Shown here one piece after another: positions 39,695-49,447 of a DNA stretch of 64,000 nt. The stretch is taken from positions 62,001 to 126,000 of the forward strand of contig NZ_JAHLOF010000006.1 of the NCBI RefSeq assembly GCF_018917235.1, written 5' to 3'. A program made the position numbers and the translations under genes. Numbering within the stretch: position 1 is the first letter of the stretch; each line of letters opens with the position of its first letter. This DNA is from Metaclostridioides mangenotii. GTDB taxonomy: Bacteria; Bacillota; Clostridia; Peptostreptococcales; Peptostreptococcaceae. Under the pieces are notes generated by a model. It ran no database searches, had not been told where the DNA came from, and saw nothing but the letters and a program-made list of their open reading frames with translations.

Positions 39695-40468
39695 CTAATT
39701 ATCCTTTCTATTTAACTTATCAAAATACTTTATAAGCTCCTCTTTCTTCATTCTCTTTAACGCATTTGCACTTACTGAAGCATCAAGTGTTTTGATTTTA
39801 GTTCTTAATTCTTTAACACTGTATTTAGATAAATCTGAAATTCCTATTTTTAGTGTTTTTGAATTAAGAGTTTCGTTGGTATTTATTATTTCAGCCTTTG
39901 ATTCTGTTTCGTCTATTTTTATTGATTCATTAATATAATTAGACTCATCAGATTCAGATATGTTTGTATTCAAATTCAATTTAAGTTCTGCTTTTGTATC
40001 TGTTTCTACTTGTTTTTCTGCTGTTGTATCTGTTTTTGTTTTTATATCTACTTCCAGATTACGATTAAAAACAACGTCAGAGTTTGCAGTTTGACTTTCA
40101 TTAATCATTGAATCTGAAGTATCATTTGATATTACATGGTCAGTTATATTTGATTCTTTCTTTTCTATTTTACTGTCCACATCATAATTTTCATTTTTTA
40201 TCTGTTTATATAAAAACTCCTCAACATCTGAATTTAATCTCGGTATAACATGAGCAGATCTCAGAGTTCCTATTTTCTCTACAGCTACTTTCGCTGCATC
40301 TACTGCTGCTTTTACTGCTCCTACGTCTCCAACTATACTCACAGTTACTATTCCTGCGCCAACTCTATCAATTCTAGATAGGTTTACATTTGCAACTTTT
40401 AAGCACGTATCACTCGCTTCAACAGCTGAAATAAAACCTATAACTTCTATTAATCCTAAAGATTTCAT
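39695..40468 (-). CDS. eutK: EutK-like BMC shell protein with long linker and C-terminal SAP/Rho_N-like domain
   Basis: 257 aa; N-terminal BMC domain, ~110-aa Asp/Glu/Thr/Asn-rich linker, C-terminal LSKYSVKELRTKIKTLDASVSANALKRMKKEELIKYFDKL. Confidence 0.8.
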   Translation of the reverse strand: MKSLGLIEVIGFISAVEASDTCLKVANVNLSRIDRVGAGIVTVSIVGDVGAVKAAVDAAKVAVEKIGTLRSAHVIPRLNSDVEEFLYKQIKNENYDVDSKIEKKESNITDHVISNDTSDSMINESQTANSDVVFNRNLEVDIKTKTDTTAEKQVETDTKAELKLNLNTNISESDESNYINESIKIDETESKAEIINTNETLNSKTLKIGISDLSKYSVKELRTKIKTLDASVSANALKRMKKEELIKYFDKLNRKDN

Positions 40469-40472
40469 TTAA

Positions 40473-41126
40473 TTAAAATCCTGTTGGATTCTCAGCAACT
40501 GACTTAACAGCTTCTGCAAACGCATCACATGCTGCTTTACAAGCTGATTGAGATCCTGTAAGTAAAGCTCCTCCAAAGTTGGTTTCTGTAGGAGGTTCAA
40601 ATAGTTCACAAAGTTTAACATCTGCTGCTTTAAGCGCAGCATCTAAAGCGTACATTGACTCTAAAGGGGGTGCTACTAAGTAAGCCAAAGCTTCACCTTC
40701 TCTTATTCCTGCTACTTCTGAAAGATAAGTACCTGTTCTTGACACACAATGTGCATAGTAAACTATAGAATCATCTTCATTTGCACTAATAAATGAAGCT
40801 CCATACTCCATAAAATCAATTATTGCATTTAATCCACTTCTAACTTCTGCTGGGCTTGGTCCTGCTATTATACCTATTACTTCTCCAGCAATCTTTGTAG
40901 ATGCGTTTCCAGCACCTGCATACATTGATTTAGCATAAACAACATCAACTTCTGCAGCTTTAGTAGCCTCATCTAATGCTGTATAAGTAACATCGTCACA
41001 ATCCGAAGTTATAAGTCCTAAACTTTTATGATGTGGCTTTAATTTTAATTTCTCTGCCATTTCAACACTTATATTTGGTATTATCTTTGTCCCCAATATA
41101 TTTGGACGAATCATATCATTTTTCAT
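40473..41126 (-). CDS. eutL: BMC shell protein EutL
   Basis: 217 aa; KPHHKSLGLITSDCDDVTYTALDEATKAAEVDVVYAKSMYAGAGNAST; tandem BMC. Confidence 0.95.
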   Translation of the reverse strand: MKNDMIRPNILGTKIIPNISVEMAEKLKLKPHHKSLGLITSDCDDVTYTALDEATKAAEVDVVYAKSMYAGAGNASTKIAGEVIGIIAGPSPAEVRSGLNAIIDFMEYGASFISANEDDSIVYYAHCVSRTGTYLSEVAGIREGEALAYLVAPPLESMYALDAALKAADVKLCELFEPPTETNFGGALLTGSQSACKAACDAFAEAVKSVAENPTGF

Positions 41127-41147
41127 ATTATATACTCCCCTAACTAA

Positions 41148-42029
41148 TTATTTTAGGTCTATACCAGATGCTTTTTTATCTAGCATTGTTTTTATTAGTT
41201 CTGCTATATGCGCTCCAGCCTCGACAGCTGTAGTTCCACCTTTGTGTATGTTTGATATAACAGTTCTTTTTGCTTCTGCAATTCCTATTTTAGGTCTATA
41301 CGTAATGTAGGCTGACATTGACTCAGCAGTAACAAGACCAGGTCTTTCTCCTACTAGCATGCAGACAACTTCACAGTCTAGCTCTTCTCCAAGTTGATCC
41401 ATCGCTCCAACTCTACAGTGTTTAACGAAAAGTATATCGCCTATTTCAATTCCGTACATCTTAAGACCTTGTTTTATTGATTCAACACTATCTTTTAAAT
41501 TTGCCTCTATAGCAGCTGAGCTAAGTCCATCACCCACCATTAGTAGAACCTTTTGTTTAGTTCCCAGTTTTTCTTTAATTGCATTTATAGTTTCTTTTGA
41601 GAATCTTCTTCCTAAATCTGGTCTAGTTAGATATTCATCTTTATCTTTACACAATGTCTCAACAGCAAATAGATTATTTTCTTTCACAAAATTTTCATCT
41701 ACATATGAGAATACTGCATCCTGTGCTGCTGCATGGTCAGCTCTAAATCTAAGTACTGTATCTGTCTTGTACCTAGCACCAGCTCTACCTATACCTATTC
41801 TTGCAGGAGTTTTTGCCTTCATATCTAAATATGCTTCTGCATCTTTAGGATCTTTTACAAGTAATTGTTTTTTTATGTCTATCTCTGTTATATCATCTAT
41901 GAAACCGTCACTATCAACTACACTTGCAATCTCATTGTTTACTGTATCTTGAATACTTTCTACATCGATATTTCCGGCCATCTTTTCTACTAGTTGTTCA
42001 ACTAATACTCTTAAATCTTTTTCATTCAT
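41148..42029 (-). CDS. eutC: Ethanolamine ammonia-lyase small subunit EutC
   Basis: 293 aa; [33 protein letters not shown]. Confidence 0.96.
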   Translation of the reverse strand: MNEKDLRVLVEQLVEKMAGNIDVESIQDTVNNEIASVVDSDGFIDDITEIDIKKQLLVKDPKDAEAYLDMKAKTPARIGIGRAGARYKTDTVLRFRADHAAAQDAVFSYVDENFVKENNLFAVETLCKDKDEYLTRPDLGRRFSKETINAIKEKLGTKQKVLLMVGDGLSSAAIEANLKDSVESIKQGLKMYGIEIGDILFVKHCRVGAMDQLGEELDCEVVCMLVGERPGLVTAESMSAYITYRPKIGIAEAKRTVISNIHKGGTTAVEAGAHIAELIKTMLDKKASGIDLK

Positions 42030-42040
42030 TACAAAACCTC

Positions 42041-43405
42041 CTATCCTAATAATATAGATGCGTCCCCAGCTCTATTAGTTAATTTTCCATTCTTTGAGAA
42101 TCCCATTTTTTCAAGCCAAGCGTCAAATTCTTTTATCGCTGTAAGCCCGAACATTTCTCTTAACGATGCTGTTTCGTGGTATCCTGTAGTTTGGTAGTTT
42201 AGCATTACATCGTCTCCATGTGGTATTCCCATAAAGTAAGTACAACCTGCAGTAGTAAGTAAAACTGCTAGATTTTCCATATCATTTTGATCGGCTTTCA
42301 TGTGATTTGTGTAACAAACATCAACTCCCATAGGAAGTCCGCTAAGTTTACCCATGAAATGGTCCTCTAGACCCGCTCTCATTACCTGCTTTGCATCGTA
42401 TAAATACTCAGGTCCTATGAATCCAACAACTGTATTTACTAAGAAAGGATCATATTTCTTTGCAAATCCATAACATCTAGCTTCCATAGTTACTTGATCT
42501 ATACCGTGGTGAGCTTCTGATGATAACTCTGAACCTTGTCCAGTTTCAAAATACATTACGTTAGGTCCAGTTGCTGTTCCTTCTTTTAATGCTAACTGTC
42601 TAGCTTCTTCTATCGTTTGTCCGTTAAATCCAAAAGCTTCGTTTCCTTTTTCAGATCCTGCAATCGATTGGAAAATCAAATCTGCTGGAGCACCTTTTCT
42701 AATAGCTTCCATTTGTGTAGTAACATGTGCTAATACACAGTTTTGAGTAGGAATTTCATATTTTTGTTTTACTTCTTCAAATCTCTTTAAAACTTTCGTA
42801 ACACTTTCAACAGAGTCATCAACTGGATTAAGTCCTAAAACTGCATCTCCAATTCCGTAAGTAAGACCCTCTAATAGAGATGCCATAATTCCATCTGGAT
42901 CATCTGTTGGGTGATTTGGCTGTAGTCTTGCAGACAAAGTTCCTTCTTCACCTATTGTAGTGTTACAGTGTGCCGTTACTTTAATCTTCTTAGCCGCATA
43001 AATTAAGTCCATATTTGACATTAACTTTGCAACTGCTGATATCATCTCAGAAGTTAAACCTCTTGAAATTCTTCTTATATCAGCCCCTGTTGTATCACTA
43101 TCTAGCAACCATTCTCTTAAATCTGAAACAGTCCAATTTTTTATATTTCCATAAACTTTTTCATTTACTGCATCTTGAATTATTCTAGTTACTTCATCTT
43201 TTTCATAGTCAACGGCTGGATTATTTCTTATGTCGGCAAGAGTAATATTAGATAAAACTACCTTCGCAGCAACTCTTTGCTCTGCAGATTCCGCAGCTAA
43301 TCCTGCTAGTTTATCACCAGATTTTTCTTCATTTGCTTTTGCCATTACATCGTATAAATTTTTGAACTGAAATGTGTGTCCAAATAATTTAGTCTTTAAA
43401 ATCAT
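42041..43405 (-). CDS. eutB: Ethanolamine ammonia-lyase large subunit EutB
   Basis: 454 aa; [41 protein letters not shown]. Confidence 0.97.
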   Translation of the reverse strand: MILKTKLFGHTFQFKNLYDVMAKANEEKSGDKLAGLAAESAEQRVAAKVVLSNITLADIRNNPAVDYEKDEVTRIIQDAVNEKVYGNIKNWTVSDLREWLLDSDTTGADIRRISRGLTSEMISAVAKLMSNMDLIYAAKKIKVTAHCNTTIGEEGTLSARLQPNHPTDDPDGIMASLLEGLTYGIGDAVLGLNPVDDSVESVTKVLKRFEEVKQKYEIPTQNCVLAHVTTQMEAIRKGAPADLIFQSIAGSEKGNEAFGFNGQTIEEARQLALKEGTATGPNVMYFETGQGSELSSEAHHGIDQVTMEARCYGFAKKYDPFLVNTVVGFIGPEYLYDAKQVMRAGLEDHFMGKLSGLPMGVDVCYTNHMKADQNDMENLAVLLTTAGCTYFMGIPHGDDVMLNYQTTGYHETASLREMFGLTAIKEFDAWLEKMGFSKNGKLTNRAGDASILLG

Positions 43406-43422
43406 GCGTATACCTCCATTTA

Positions 43423-44856
43423 TTAATTAAAAACAAGTGTTTTTATTACCACTGGTAATACTTTTCCATCGGCTATTGGTTTACCGATATCAATGTAGTC
43501 TCCATTTTCAACCTTAATGCTATCTAAACAAACTATGTCTGTCTTGTAATCTAAAAGTGCATATATTGATTGACCTAATACCTTTGCCATATCGTTTTCA
43601 ACAATTACGATAAATGGCAGTTTTTTTTCTACTATTTCACTCATACCTTCTACTATGCCTCTTGCATATTCCATTACTTTTTTAAATGACGGATTTTTCT
43701 GTCCATTAAATGCAATAGCAATCTTTTGAAGGTCGTTCTCTAGTTTAAACCAATTTAATTTATTTTTAATTGCCTTACTTATATCATTTGAGCCACCATT
43801 TTCATCTTCCAATGATAACTTTAAAATAGGAAGATTTTTTATTGGGAAAGCATCATTCGTATATGTTATAGTACTTCCACTTACTTCAGTTGTATGTGAT
43901 CCTGCTCCAACAACTGTAGCTCTTATTGTTTCAAGTGGTTTTATTACATTTATGTTTTTTAATTCTTCACAGTTTTTAATAGCTTGTCCTAATAAAATTC
44001 CAAGATCTCCATATTTAAAATAATCATCTATAGAACCTTCATAGTAGATATAATCAGCAACTCCACCAGAAAATGATACATTTTTAATATCCTCATTAAG
44101 TGAGATAGATTTATTAGTAACCATAAAATCAAAAAGCTCACTCTTTTTCTTTAGGCCAATGCTTTCTACTATTATGTCTTTCATTATGTTTACGATTGGT
44201 TCTACTTTTTCTATAGTTATCTTAGTTCCTACTAGGATATTTAGGTTGTTATCATCTATTATTTTTTCTATCTTCGGTGATATATAAGTGACTTCTTTAC
44301 TTGTAACATCTATCTTAATTAACCTGCCACCAATATCTAAACAACCTGTGTCTACTACCTCACCTCTTTTGAATAGTGATAAGTTACTAGTTCCACCACC
44401 GATGTCTATGTTTACTACAGTGGTAGAATGTTCTTTGGAATATATATGTGCGCCAGCTCCTTTTCCCGAAATAATACTCTCAAGATCAGGACCTGCAGTT
44501 GCTACTACAAAATCTCCTGCAAAACCGCTGAGTGCATGTAGCACATCGTTTGCATTTTCTTTTCTAGCTGTTTCTCCAGTAATTATTACAGCTCCAGTTT
44601 GTATATCATCCTTGTCTATATTCGCTTTCTTGTATTCAGACTCTACGATTGCCTTGATTTCTTCTCCGTTTATCTCAGTAGCCGAAATCAAAGGCGTAAA
44701 ATATACATGACTTTTATATATGATCTCTTTGTCTACTATACTTATCCTAGGAACTGAAAAGTTTGAAGCTGTATTCTCCACTGTTAATTTAGAAAATATA
44801 AGTTGAGTTGTACTGGTACCTATATCGATACCTACACTAAGTAATTCTTCTTTCAC
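43423..44856 (-). CDS. eutA: Ethanolamine ammonia-lyase reactivase EutA
   Basis: KEELLSVGIDIGTSTTQLIFSKLTVENTA; GTG at 44856 preceded by GGAGGT preferred over the upstream ORF-track start (44898), which lies in the antiterminator leader. Confidence 0.92.
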   Translation of the reverse strand: MKEELLSVGIDIGTSTTQLIFSKLTVENTASNFSVPRISIVDKEIIYKSHVYFTPLISATEINGEEIKAIVESEYKKANIDKDDIQTGAVIITGETARKENANDVLHALSGFAGDFVVATAGPDLESIISGKGAGAHIYSKEHSTTVVNIDIGGGTSNLSLFKRGEVVDTGCLDIGGRLIKIDVTSKEVTYISPKIEKIIDDNNLNILVGTKITIEKVEPIVNIMKDIIVESIGLKKKSELFDFMVTNKSISLNEDIKNVSFSGGVADYIYYEGSIDDYFKYGDLGILLGQAIKNCEELKNINVIKPLETIRATVVGAGSHTTEVSGSTITYTNDAFPIKNLPILKLSLEDENGGSNDISKAIKNKLNWFKLENDLQKIAIAFNGQKNPSFKKVMEYARGIVEGMSEIVEKKLPFIVIVENDMAKVLGQSIYALLDYKTDIVCLDSIKVENGDYIDIGKPIADGKVLPVVIKTLVFN

Positions 44857-44894
44857 ATATTCACCTCCAAGCTTACAAAGTATGTTATAAACAA

Positions 44895-44987
44895 GCAAAG
44901 AGGCTTAAAGTCACAATAAATAGAGGTATAACCCCTTTTATTAATAACCTTAAGCCCCTTTGCTCAATTAAAACTACTACTTTGTAG
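44895..44987 (-). promoter_or_regulatory. EutV ANTAR dual-hairpin/terminator upstream of eutA
   Basis: P1 CUAC-AAAGUA-GUAG (44974-44987), P2 GAGC-AAAGGG-GCUU (44952-44965), both hexaloops with A1 and G4; P2 overlaps terminator stem GCAAAGGGGCUUAA...UUAAGCCUCUUUGC. Confidence 0.88.
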
Positions 44988-44996
44988 ATTAGTTAT

Positions 44997-46400
44997 TTAT
45001 TTCGGTATTTTTATTAGCACTTTTGTGCCATTTTTATTTGATTGTCTTTCTATTTCACCCTTTAAAACTTGTTTAACATAACTCTCTATTATGAATGTAC
45101 CTAAACTATCAGTGTTTATTTTACTTTCATCTAAACCGACACCATCATCGGCTATAGCTATGTTTTTAAAGTTTTCTTCTTGGTTTACTAGAATTTGTAT
45201 GTTTCCATAATTTCTTCCATTAAATGCATGGTCAAAACAATTTTGAATAATCTCATTTATTACAAGTAACAGAGATGTTGCTTTATCTCCACTTATTTCA
45301 AAGTCATCTCCTGTTATATATATGTTAATGTCTTTATTATCGCTGTAACCTCCTTGGACATTACTGATAAGGAGATCGATCGCTTCTTTAATCGATATAT
45401 TGTTGTCTACTTCTTTAGATAGTAAATAGTGTGTTGATAATATAGCAAATACTCTATTTACTGTATTATCTAGACAATTTTTCACTTCCTCATTTTTTGA
45501 CAAACGGCTTTGTTTCCTAAGGAGTGATATAACTGTATATAGGTTATTCTTTACTCTATGATGAGCTTCTTTTACAGCAACTGATTTCAATATAAGCTCT
45601 GCTTCTTTCATTTTTAGTTCTGTTACATTTTGTATTACCTTAGCTAGCTTAAATACTCCATCTTCGATCGGAATACTCTTTATATTTAAATACATATCAT
45701 CAATATACACCTCTTTAATCTCATCGAGGTCATCGTATTTAAAATCTTCAAACTTATCGTTTTCAAGAGTTAACCAATCGTAGTGATTGTCTATTATATC
45801 ATCAGTAAACCCAAGACTTTTATAAAGCTCTTCTGCGTTTTTATTTTTCACTTTTAAATATCCATTTTCATCGAAAACTAATATCGCAGAATTTAAATTA
45901 TCTATTAAAAATATATTGTTTTTAAATAAATTTATAAAATTATATGAACTGTCGTTTTCTGATGATTTGTTTATACTAAAATCTTCCCTTAGTCCTTCAC
46001 TTATATCTTTTTCGACTATTATAACTCCGATTATCTTTTCATCTAAATTAATAGGTTGAATTGTTTGTTTAACTAATTTGTATTCTTGTGTCAGAGCTTT
46101 AATGTCTCTTTTTATATTTCCAGTATTAAATACTTCAATAACACCTGGTTCATTTACTTCTAATGCAGGTTGTCCTGATATATCTTCACTATATAAAGAT
46201 TTGTTTTTGGGCATGCTATGGGCTACTACAAATGCTTCAGACATTTTTTTACCATGTACATCTATAAAAACATCACTTTCGTAAAAATCTGCCATAAACT
46301 GTATAGATTTAGATACTTCTATGATTTTTTCGATTTCTTCATCACTCAGATATGTTTCTCTTTTGCAGATATTTCTTATTTTGTGATCAAAGTCAAGCAT
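44997..46400 (-). CDS. eutW: Ethanolamine-responsive sensor kinase EutW (HisKA_2)
   Basis: 467 aa; VKEAHHRVKNNLYTVISLLRKQSR, ATSLLLVINEIIQNCFDHAF. Confidence 0.93.
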   Translation of the reverse strand: MLDFDHKIRNICKRETYLSDEEIEKIIEVSKSIQFMADFYESDVFIDVHGKKMSEAFVVAHSMPKNKSLYSEDISGQPALEVNEPGVIEVFNTGNIKRDIKALTQEYKLVKQTIQPINLDEKIIGVIIVEKDISEGLREDFSINKSSENDSSYNFINLFKNNIFLIDNLNSAILVFDENGYLKVKNKNAEELYKSLGFTDDIIDNHYDWLTLENDKFEDFKYDDLDEIKEVYIDDMYLNIKSIPIEDGVFKLAKVIQNVTELKMKEAELILKSVAVKEAHHRVKNNLYTVISLLRKQSRLSKNEEVKNCLDNTVNRVFAILSTHYLLSKEVDNNISIKEAIDLLISNVQGGYSDNKDINIYITGDDFEISGDKATSLLLVINEIIQNCFDHAFNGRNYGNIQILVNQEENFKNIAIADDGVGLDESKINTDSLGTFIIESYVKQVLKGEIERQSNKNGTKVLIKIPK

Positions 46401-47004
46401 CGTAACCTATGATAATCGTTTTTGATATTTCCACCATAGTAGTTCTTTTATCCATACTGAGTTTTCTAATTCTTGAATACGCTTCATCTTCTGATATACT
46501 GTATTCTTTGATAAGTACGCCCTTAGCTTTTTCAATTATCTTTCTTTCTGTAAGTTTTGAATTTATTTTGTCCAAATTCTTTTTCATTTTTTCAAACTCT
46601 TCAACTTTAGATAAACACATTTCTATTGAAGGTATAAGTGACTTTTCATTTGGAGGCTTAACTATATAACCAAAAGCTCCTATACTCTTAGCTTTTTCTA
46701 TATACTCATCTCCATCAAAAGATGTAAGAAGAAGTATCCCTCCTGCAAGATTCTCTTTTGTTATTATTTTTCCTGCCTTTATACCATCTAATATCGGCAT
46801 ATCTATATCGAGAATTACTAGGTCAGGACTGTACTTTTTACACTCTTCTACAGCTTCAAATCCATCGCTAGCTTCCCCAACTATATTATAACCTCTGTCA
46901 AGTAGCATATCTTTAATGTCCCCTCTTATAAGCGGATCATCATCGACTAATAATATTTTTCTTCCCATACTATCCACCTCAACTAAGAATGTACATAGAT
47001 ACAT
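46393..47004 (-). CDS. eutV: ANTAR-domain response regulator EutV
   Basis: 203 aa; KILLVDDDPLIRGDIKDML..., C-terminal ANTAR KLTERKIIEKAKGVLIKEYSISEDEAYSRIRKLSMDKRTTMVEISKTII. Confidence 0.95.
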   Translation of the reverse strand: MYLCTFLVEVDSMGRKILLVDDDPLIRGDIKDMLLDRGYNIVGEASDGFEAVEECKKYSPDLVILDIDMPILDGIKAGKIITKENLAGGILLLTSFDGDEYIEKAKSIGAFGYIVKPPNEKSLIPSIEMCLSKVEEFEKMKKNLDKINSKLTERKIIEKAKGVLIKEYSISEDEAYSRIRKLSMDKRTTMVEISKTIIIGYDA

Positions 47005-47031
47005 TAGAGTTCATAGCAATATCTTATATAT

Positions 47032-47466
47032 TTATTTAATATTCATAAGATAAGAACGTAGTTCTTCAATTCCTATGTCTTCTATTGTGTCCACTTTAAA
47101 GATTTTACTCGCTCCTGCCATATTTAATTGTTCAATTGCAAAGTCTATATCGCTTTGTTTTGCAATAGCTATTTTTGTAATAATACCTATAACTTCTTTA
47201 TTGAACATTGACGCAAATCCTGGTGCTAAATAATTTTCTTCCTGAGTACAATCATACACTAAAGCTATAATTTTTGCATCTACCGATGTTGTCAAAAGTG
47301 CATTATAGAGAGTTCTATTTTCTATGTATTCACCCGGCGTATCTATTGAATCGCTGTACAATTCTATAGATTGAGTTTTTCTATACATAAGGTCTAACTC
47401 ATCCAACTTTTGACATAAAGTAGTTTTACCACTTCCTGTTTTTCCCATAAAGATTACATTTTTCAT
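47032..47466 (-). CDS. eutP: EutP/PduV-family GTPase-like protein
   Basis: 144 aa; MKNVIFMGKTGSGKTTLCQKL, DTPGEYIENRTLYNALLTTSVDAK. Confidence 0.93.
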   Translation of the reverse strand: MKNVIFMGKTGSGKTTLCQKLDELDLMYRKTQSIELYSDSIDTPGEYIENRTLYNALLTTSVDAKIIALVYDCTQEENYLAPGFASMFNKEVIGIITKIAIAKQSDIDFAIEQLNMAGASKIFKVDTIEDIGIEELRSYLMNIK

Positions 47467-47468
47467 AT

Positions 47469-47819
47469 TTAAGTCCTCGTAATCTTAGTAGAAGAGAAAT
47501 TCAACATATTTCCAAGTACCAATAATACTTCATCCAGTGCTGACTCAACTGAGCTTACATCACCGCTTATTACTACTGATCCACTAAATCTATCGATAAA
47601 ACCTAATGCCACACCTGATGCTTTAGTAGCAACATCTGCAGCTATTATAGAAGCCTCACTTGGTGTTATAGTCAAAATTCCTATGGCATCCTTTTTATCC
47701 AGTACAAGGCCTAGCTTTTTGTATATATCTTCATTCGGATTTGCTATTATATGAGCAAGTGTAACTTGTTTACCAGGAACATATTCTTGTATTACCCTTT
47801 GTCTATTATCTTCACTCAA
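47469..47819 (-). CDS. eutS: BMC shell protein EutS
   Basis: 116 aa; [28 protein letters not shown]...[22 protein letters not shown]. Confidence 0.96.
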   Translation of the reverse strand: MSEDNRQRVIQEYVPGKQVTLAHIIANPNEDIYKKLGLVLDKKDAIGILTITPSEASIIAADVATKASGVALGFIDRFSGSVVISGDVSSVESALDEVLLVLGNMLNFSSTKITRT

Positions 47820-47855
47820 AATTTTCCCTGCTTTCTATAACTTTAAAATTAAATA

Positions 47856-47928
47856 GGGGCTCCAAAAAGACACATAACTGTCTCTAAGAAGCCCCATTGC
47901 TTTCATCTTAATACCACTCCATTGTGAT
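47856..47928 (-). promoter_or_regulatory. EutV ANTAR dual-hairpin/terminator upstream of eutS
   Basis: P1 AUCAC-AAUGGA-GUGGU (47913-47928), P2 AAGC-AAUGGG-GCUU (47889-47902); P2 overlaps terminator GGGGCUUC...GGAGCCCC (47856-47895). Confidence 0.88.
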
Positions 47929-48034
47929 ATTTATTTATTTTTATTATAATTATTTAGTTTGTAATTGTCAATATTTTTAGAAAAAATCTAAAAGGTTTTC
48001 CTATAATATATTTTTCTATATATAGAAGTATTTG

Positions 48035-49165
48035 TTAATTTACTTTATCTAATATATTTATAATATCTTTTTGAGTAGGAACTTTGGGATTAGTATTTGT
48101 GCAAGTATCATTGATCGCCGATAATGCTATCTCATCTTCGTATTCATGCAATTCATTAGTTGATACACTACAATCACTTAATTTTGTAACCATTTTCATA
48201 TCGCTTTGTAAGTATTTTATTTCGTTGATTAGACGTCTTACTCCAACTCTAACGTTAGTCGAATTTAAACCAATTAATTTTGCTATTTCATAGTATTTTT
48301 GTGCTGCTCTTGAATATTCTCCATCTTCATTTGCTTTAATATCCGCATTGTACTCTATTACATGTGGCAATAATAAAGAATTTGCTCTACCATGTGGTAT
48401 CTTGAATTTACCTCCAAGTGCATGAGCTATAGAGTGGTTAATACCTAAAGAAGCATGATTAAATGCAAGTCCTGCTAAACATGATGCTATATGCATTTTT
48501 TCTCTAGCTTCAATATCATCTCCATTTTTATATGCTCTTCTTAGATATTTAAATACTAGTTTAATTGCTTTTTCAGCAAATGCATCCGAAAAATCATCTG
48601 CATCTGTAGAAACATATGCTTCTATAGCATGAGTTAGTACATCCATACCTGTATCTGCGGTAATAAAATCTGGTACTGTTTTAACAAGTTCTGGATCTAA
48701 TATTGCAATATTTGGAAGTAATTCATCGGATACTAAAGGATATTTTACACCTTTTTGTTTATCAGTAATAACAGCAAAGGATGTCACTTCAGATCCTGTT
48801 CCACTTGTAGTTGGTATTGCAATAAATTCTACGTTTTCTTTGCTTAGTATCTTTTTAGAAAAATCCAGAATTGCCTTAGCTGCATCTATTGCAGATCCTC
48901 CACCTACTGCTACTATTACATCTGGGTTAGTTTTATTAAAATATTCAACACCTTTTACGATAGTTTCAATAGGCGGATCTGGAACTATATCGCTAAATAT
49001 TTCAAATGTAGTTTTTTCTAGATTTTCAGTTATCTTTTTTATAGACCCTGATTCTATCATAAATGGGTCTGTTATTATCAATACATTTTTATCTCGAATT
49101 TCTTTTAATGCATTTAGTGAACCTAGTCCAAACTTTATCGATGTTTTTAATTCAAAATTGTGCAT
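48035..49165 (-). CDS. eutG: Iron-containing alcohol dehydrogenase (EutG)
   Basis: 376 aa; VAVGGGSAIDAAKAI, AIPTTSGTGSEVT, GINHSIAHALGGKFKIPHGRANSLLLPHVIEYN. Confidence 0.92.
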   Translation of the reverse strand: MHNFELKTSIKFGLGSLNALKEIRDKNVLIITDPFMIESGSIKKITENLEKTTFEIFSDIVPDPPIETIVKGVEYFNKTNPDVIVAVGGGSAIDAAKAILDFSKKILSKENVEFIAIPTTSGTGSEVTSFAVITDKQKGVKYPLVSDELLPNIAILDPELVKTVPDFITADTGMDVLTHAIEAYVSTDADDFSDAFAEKAIKLVFKYLRRAYKNGDDIEAREKMHIASCLAGLAFNHASLGINHSIAHALGGKFKIPHGRANSLLLPHVIEYNADIKANEDGEYSRAAQKYYEIAKLIGLNSTNVRVGVRRLINEIKYLQSDMKMVTKLSDCSVSTNELHEYEDEIALSAINDTCTNTNPKVPTQKDIINILDKVN

Positions 49166-49191
49166 AGATTTCCCTCCTTAAAAACGCAAAA

Positions 49192-49250
49192 AAGCTCCAT
49201 AGATTAATCTATGGAGCTTCGCTGCTCTCTATAAACACACCATTGTGTTT
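49192..49250 (-). promoter_or_regulatory. EutV ANTAR dual-hairpin/terminator upstream of eutG
   Basis: P1 AAACAC-AAUGGU-GUGUUU (49233-49250), P2 GAGC-AGCGAA-GCUC (49214-49227), both hexaloops A1/G4; terminator AAGCTCCATAGATTAATCTATGGAGCTT (49192-49219) followed by TTTTTGCGTTTTT. Confidence 0.9.
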
Positions 49251-49447
49251 GATACTATAAATATACTAGTTCAGATAATTGTTGTCAATAAAATAATTTT
49301 TTTGCATTAAATTTATATATAATAAATTACCATTTGATTTAATATTTAATTGAAGTTATTTTGTATTTTATATACAATTTAAGTGAGTCTGTTAAAATTT
49401 TATTTAAACTCATTTTATACTATAAAAAATTTGGGGAGGAATTATTT

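Noticed and set aside
34437-46669. Plus-strand ORFs antisense to eut genes (e.g. 44288..44710, 34437..34709)
   Set aside because: Fully overlap well-identified eut genes; no independent evidence.
49166-49440. AdoCbl riboswitch near eutG, as found in some other eut loci
   Set aside because: No B12-box-like sequence seen; the leader is fully explained by the dual-hairpin terminator.
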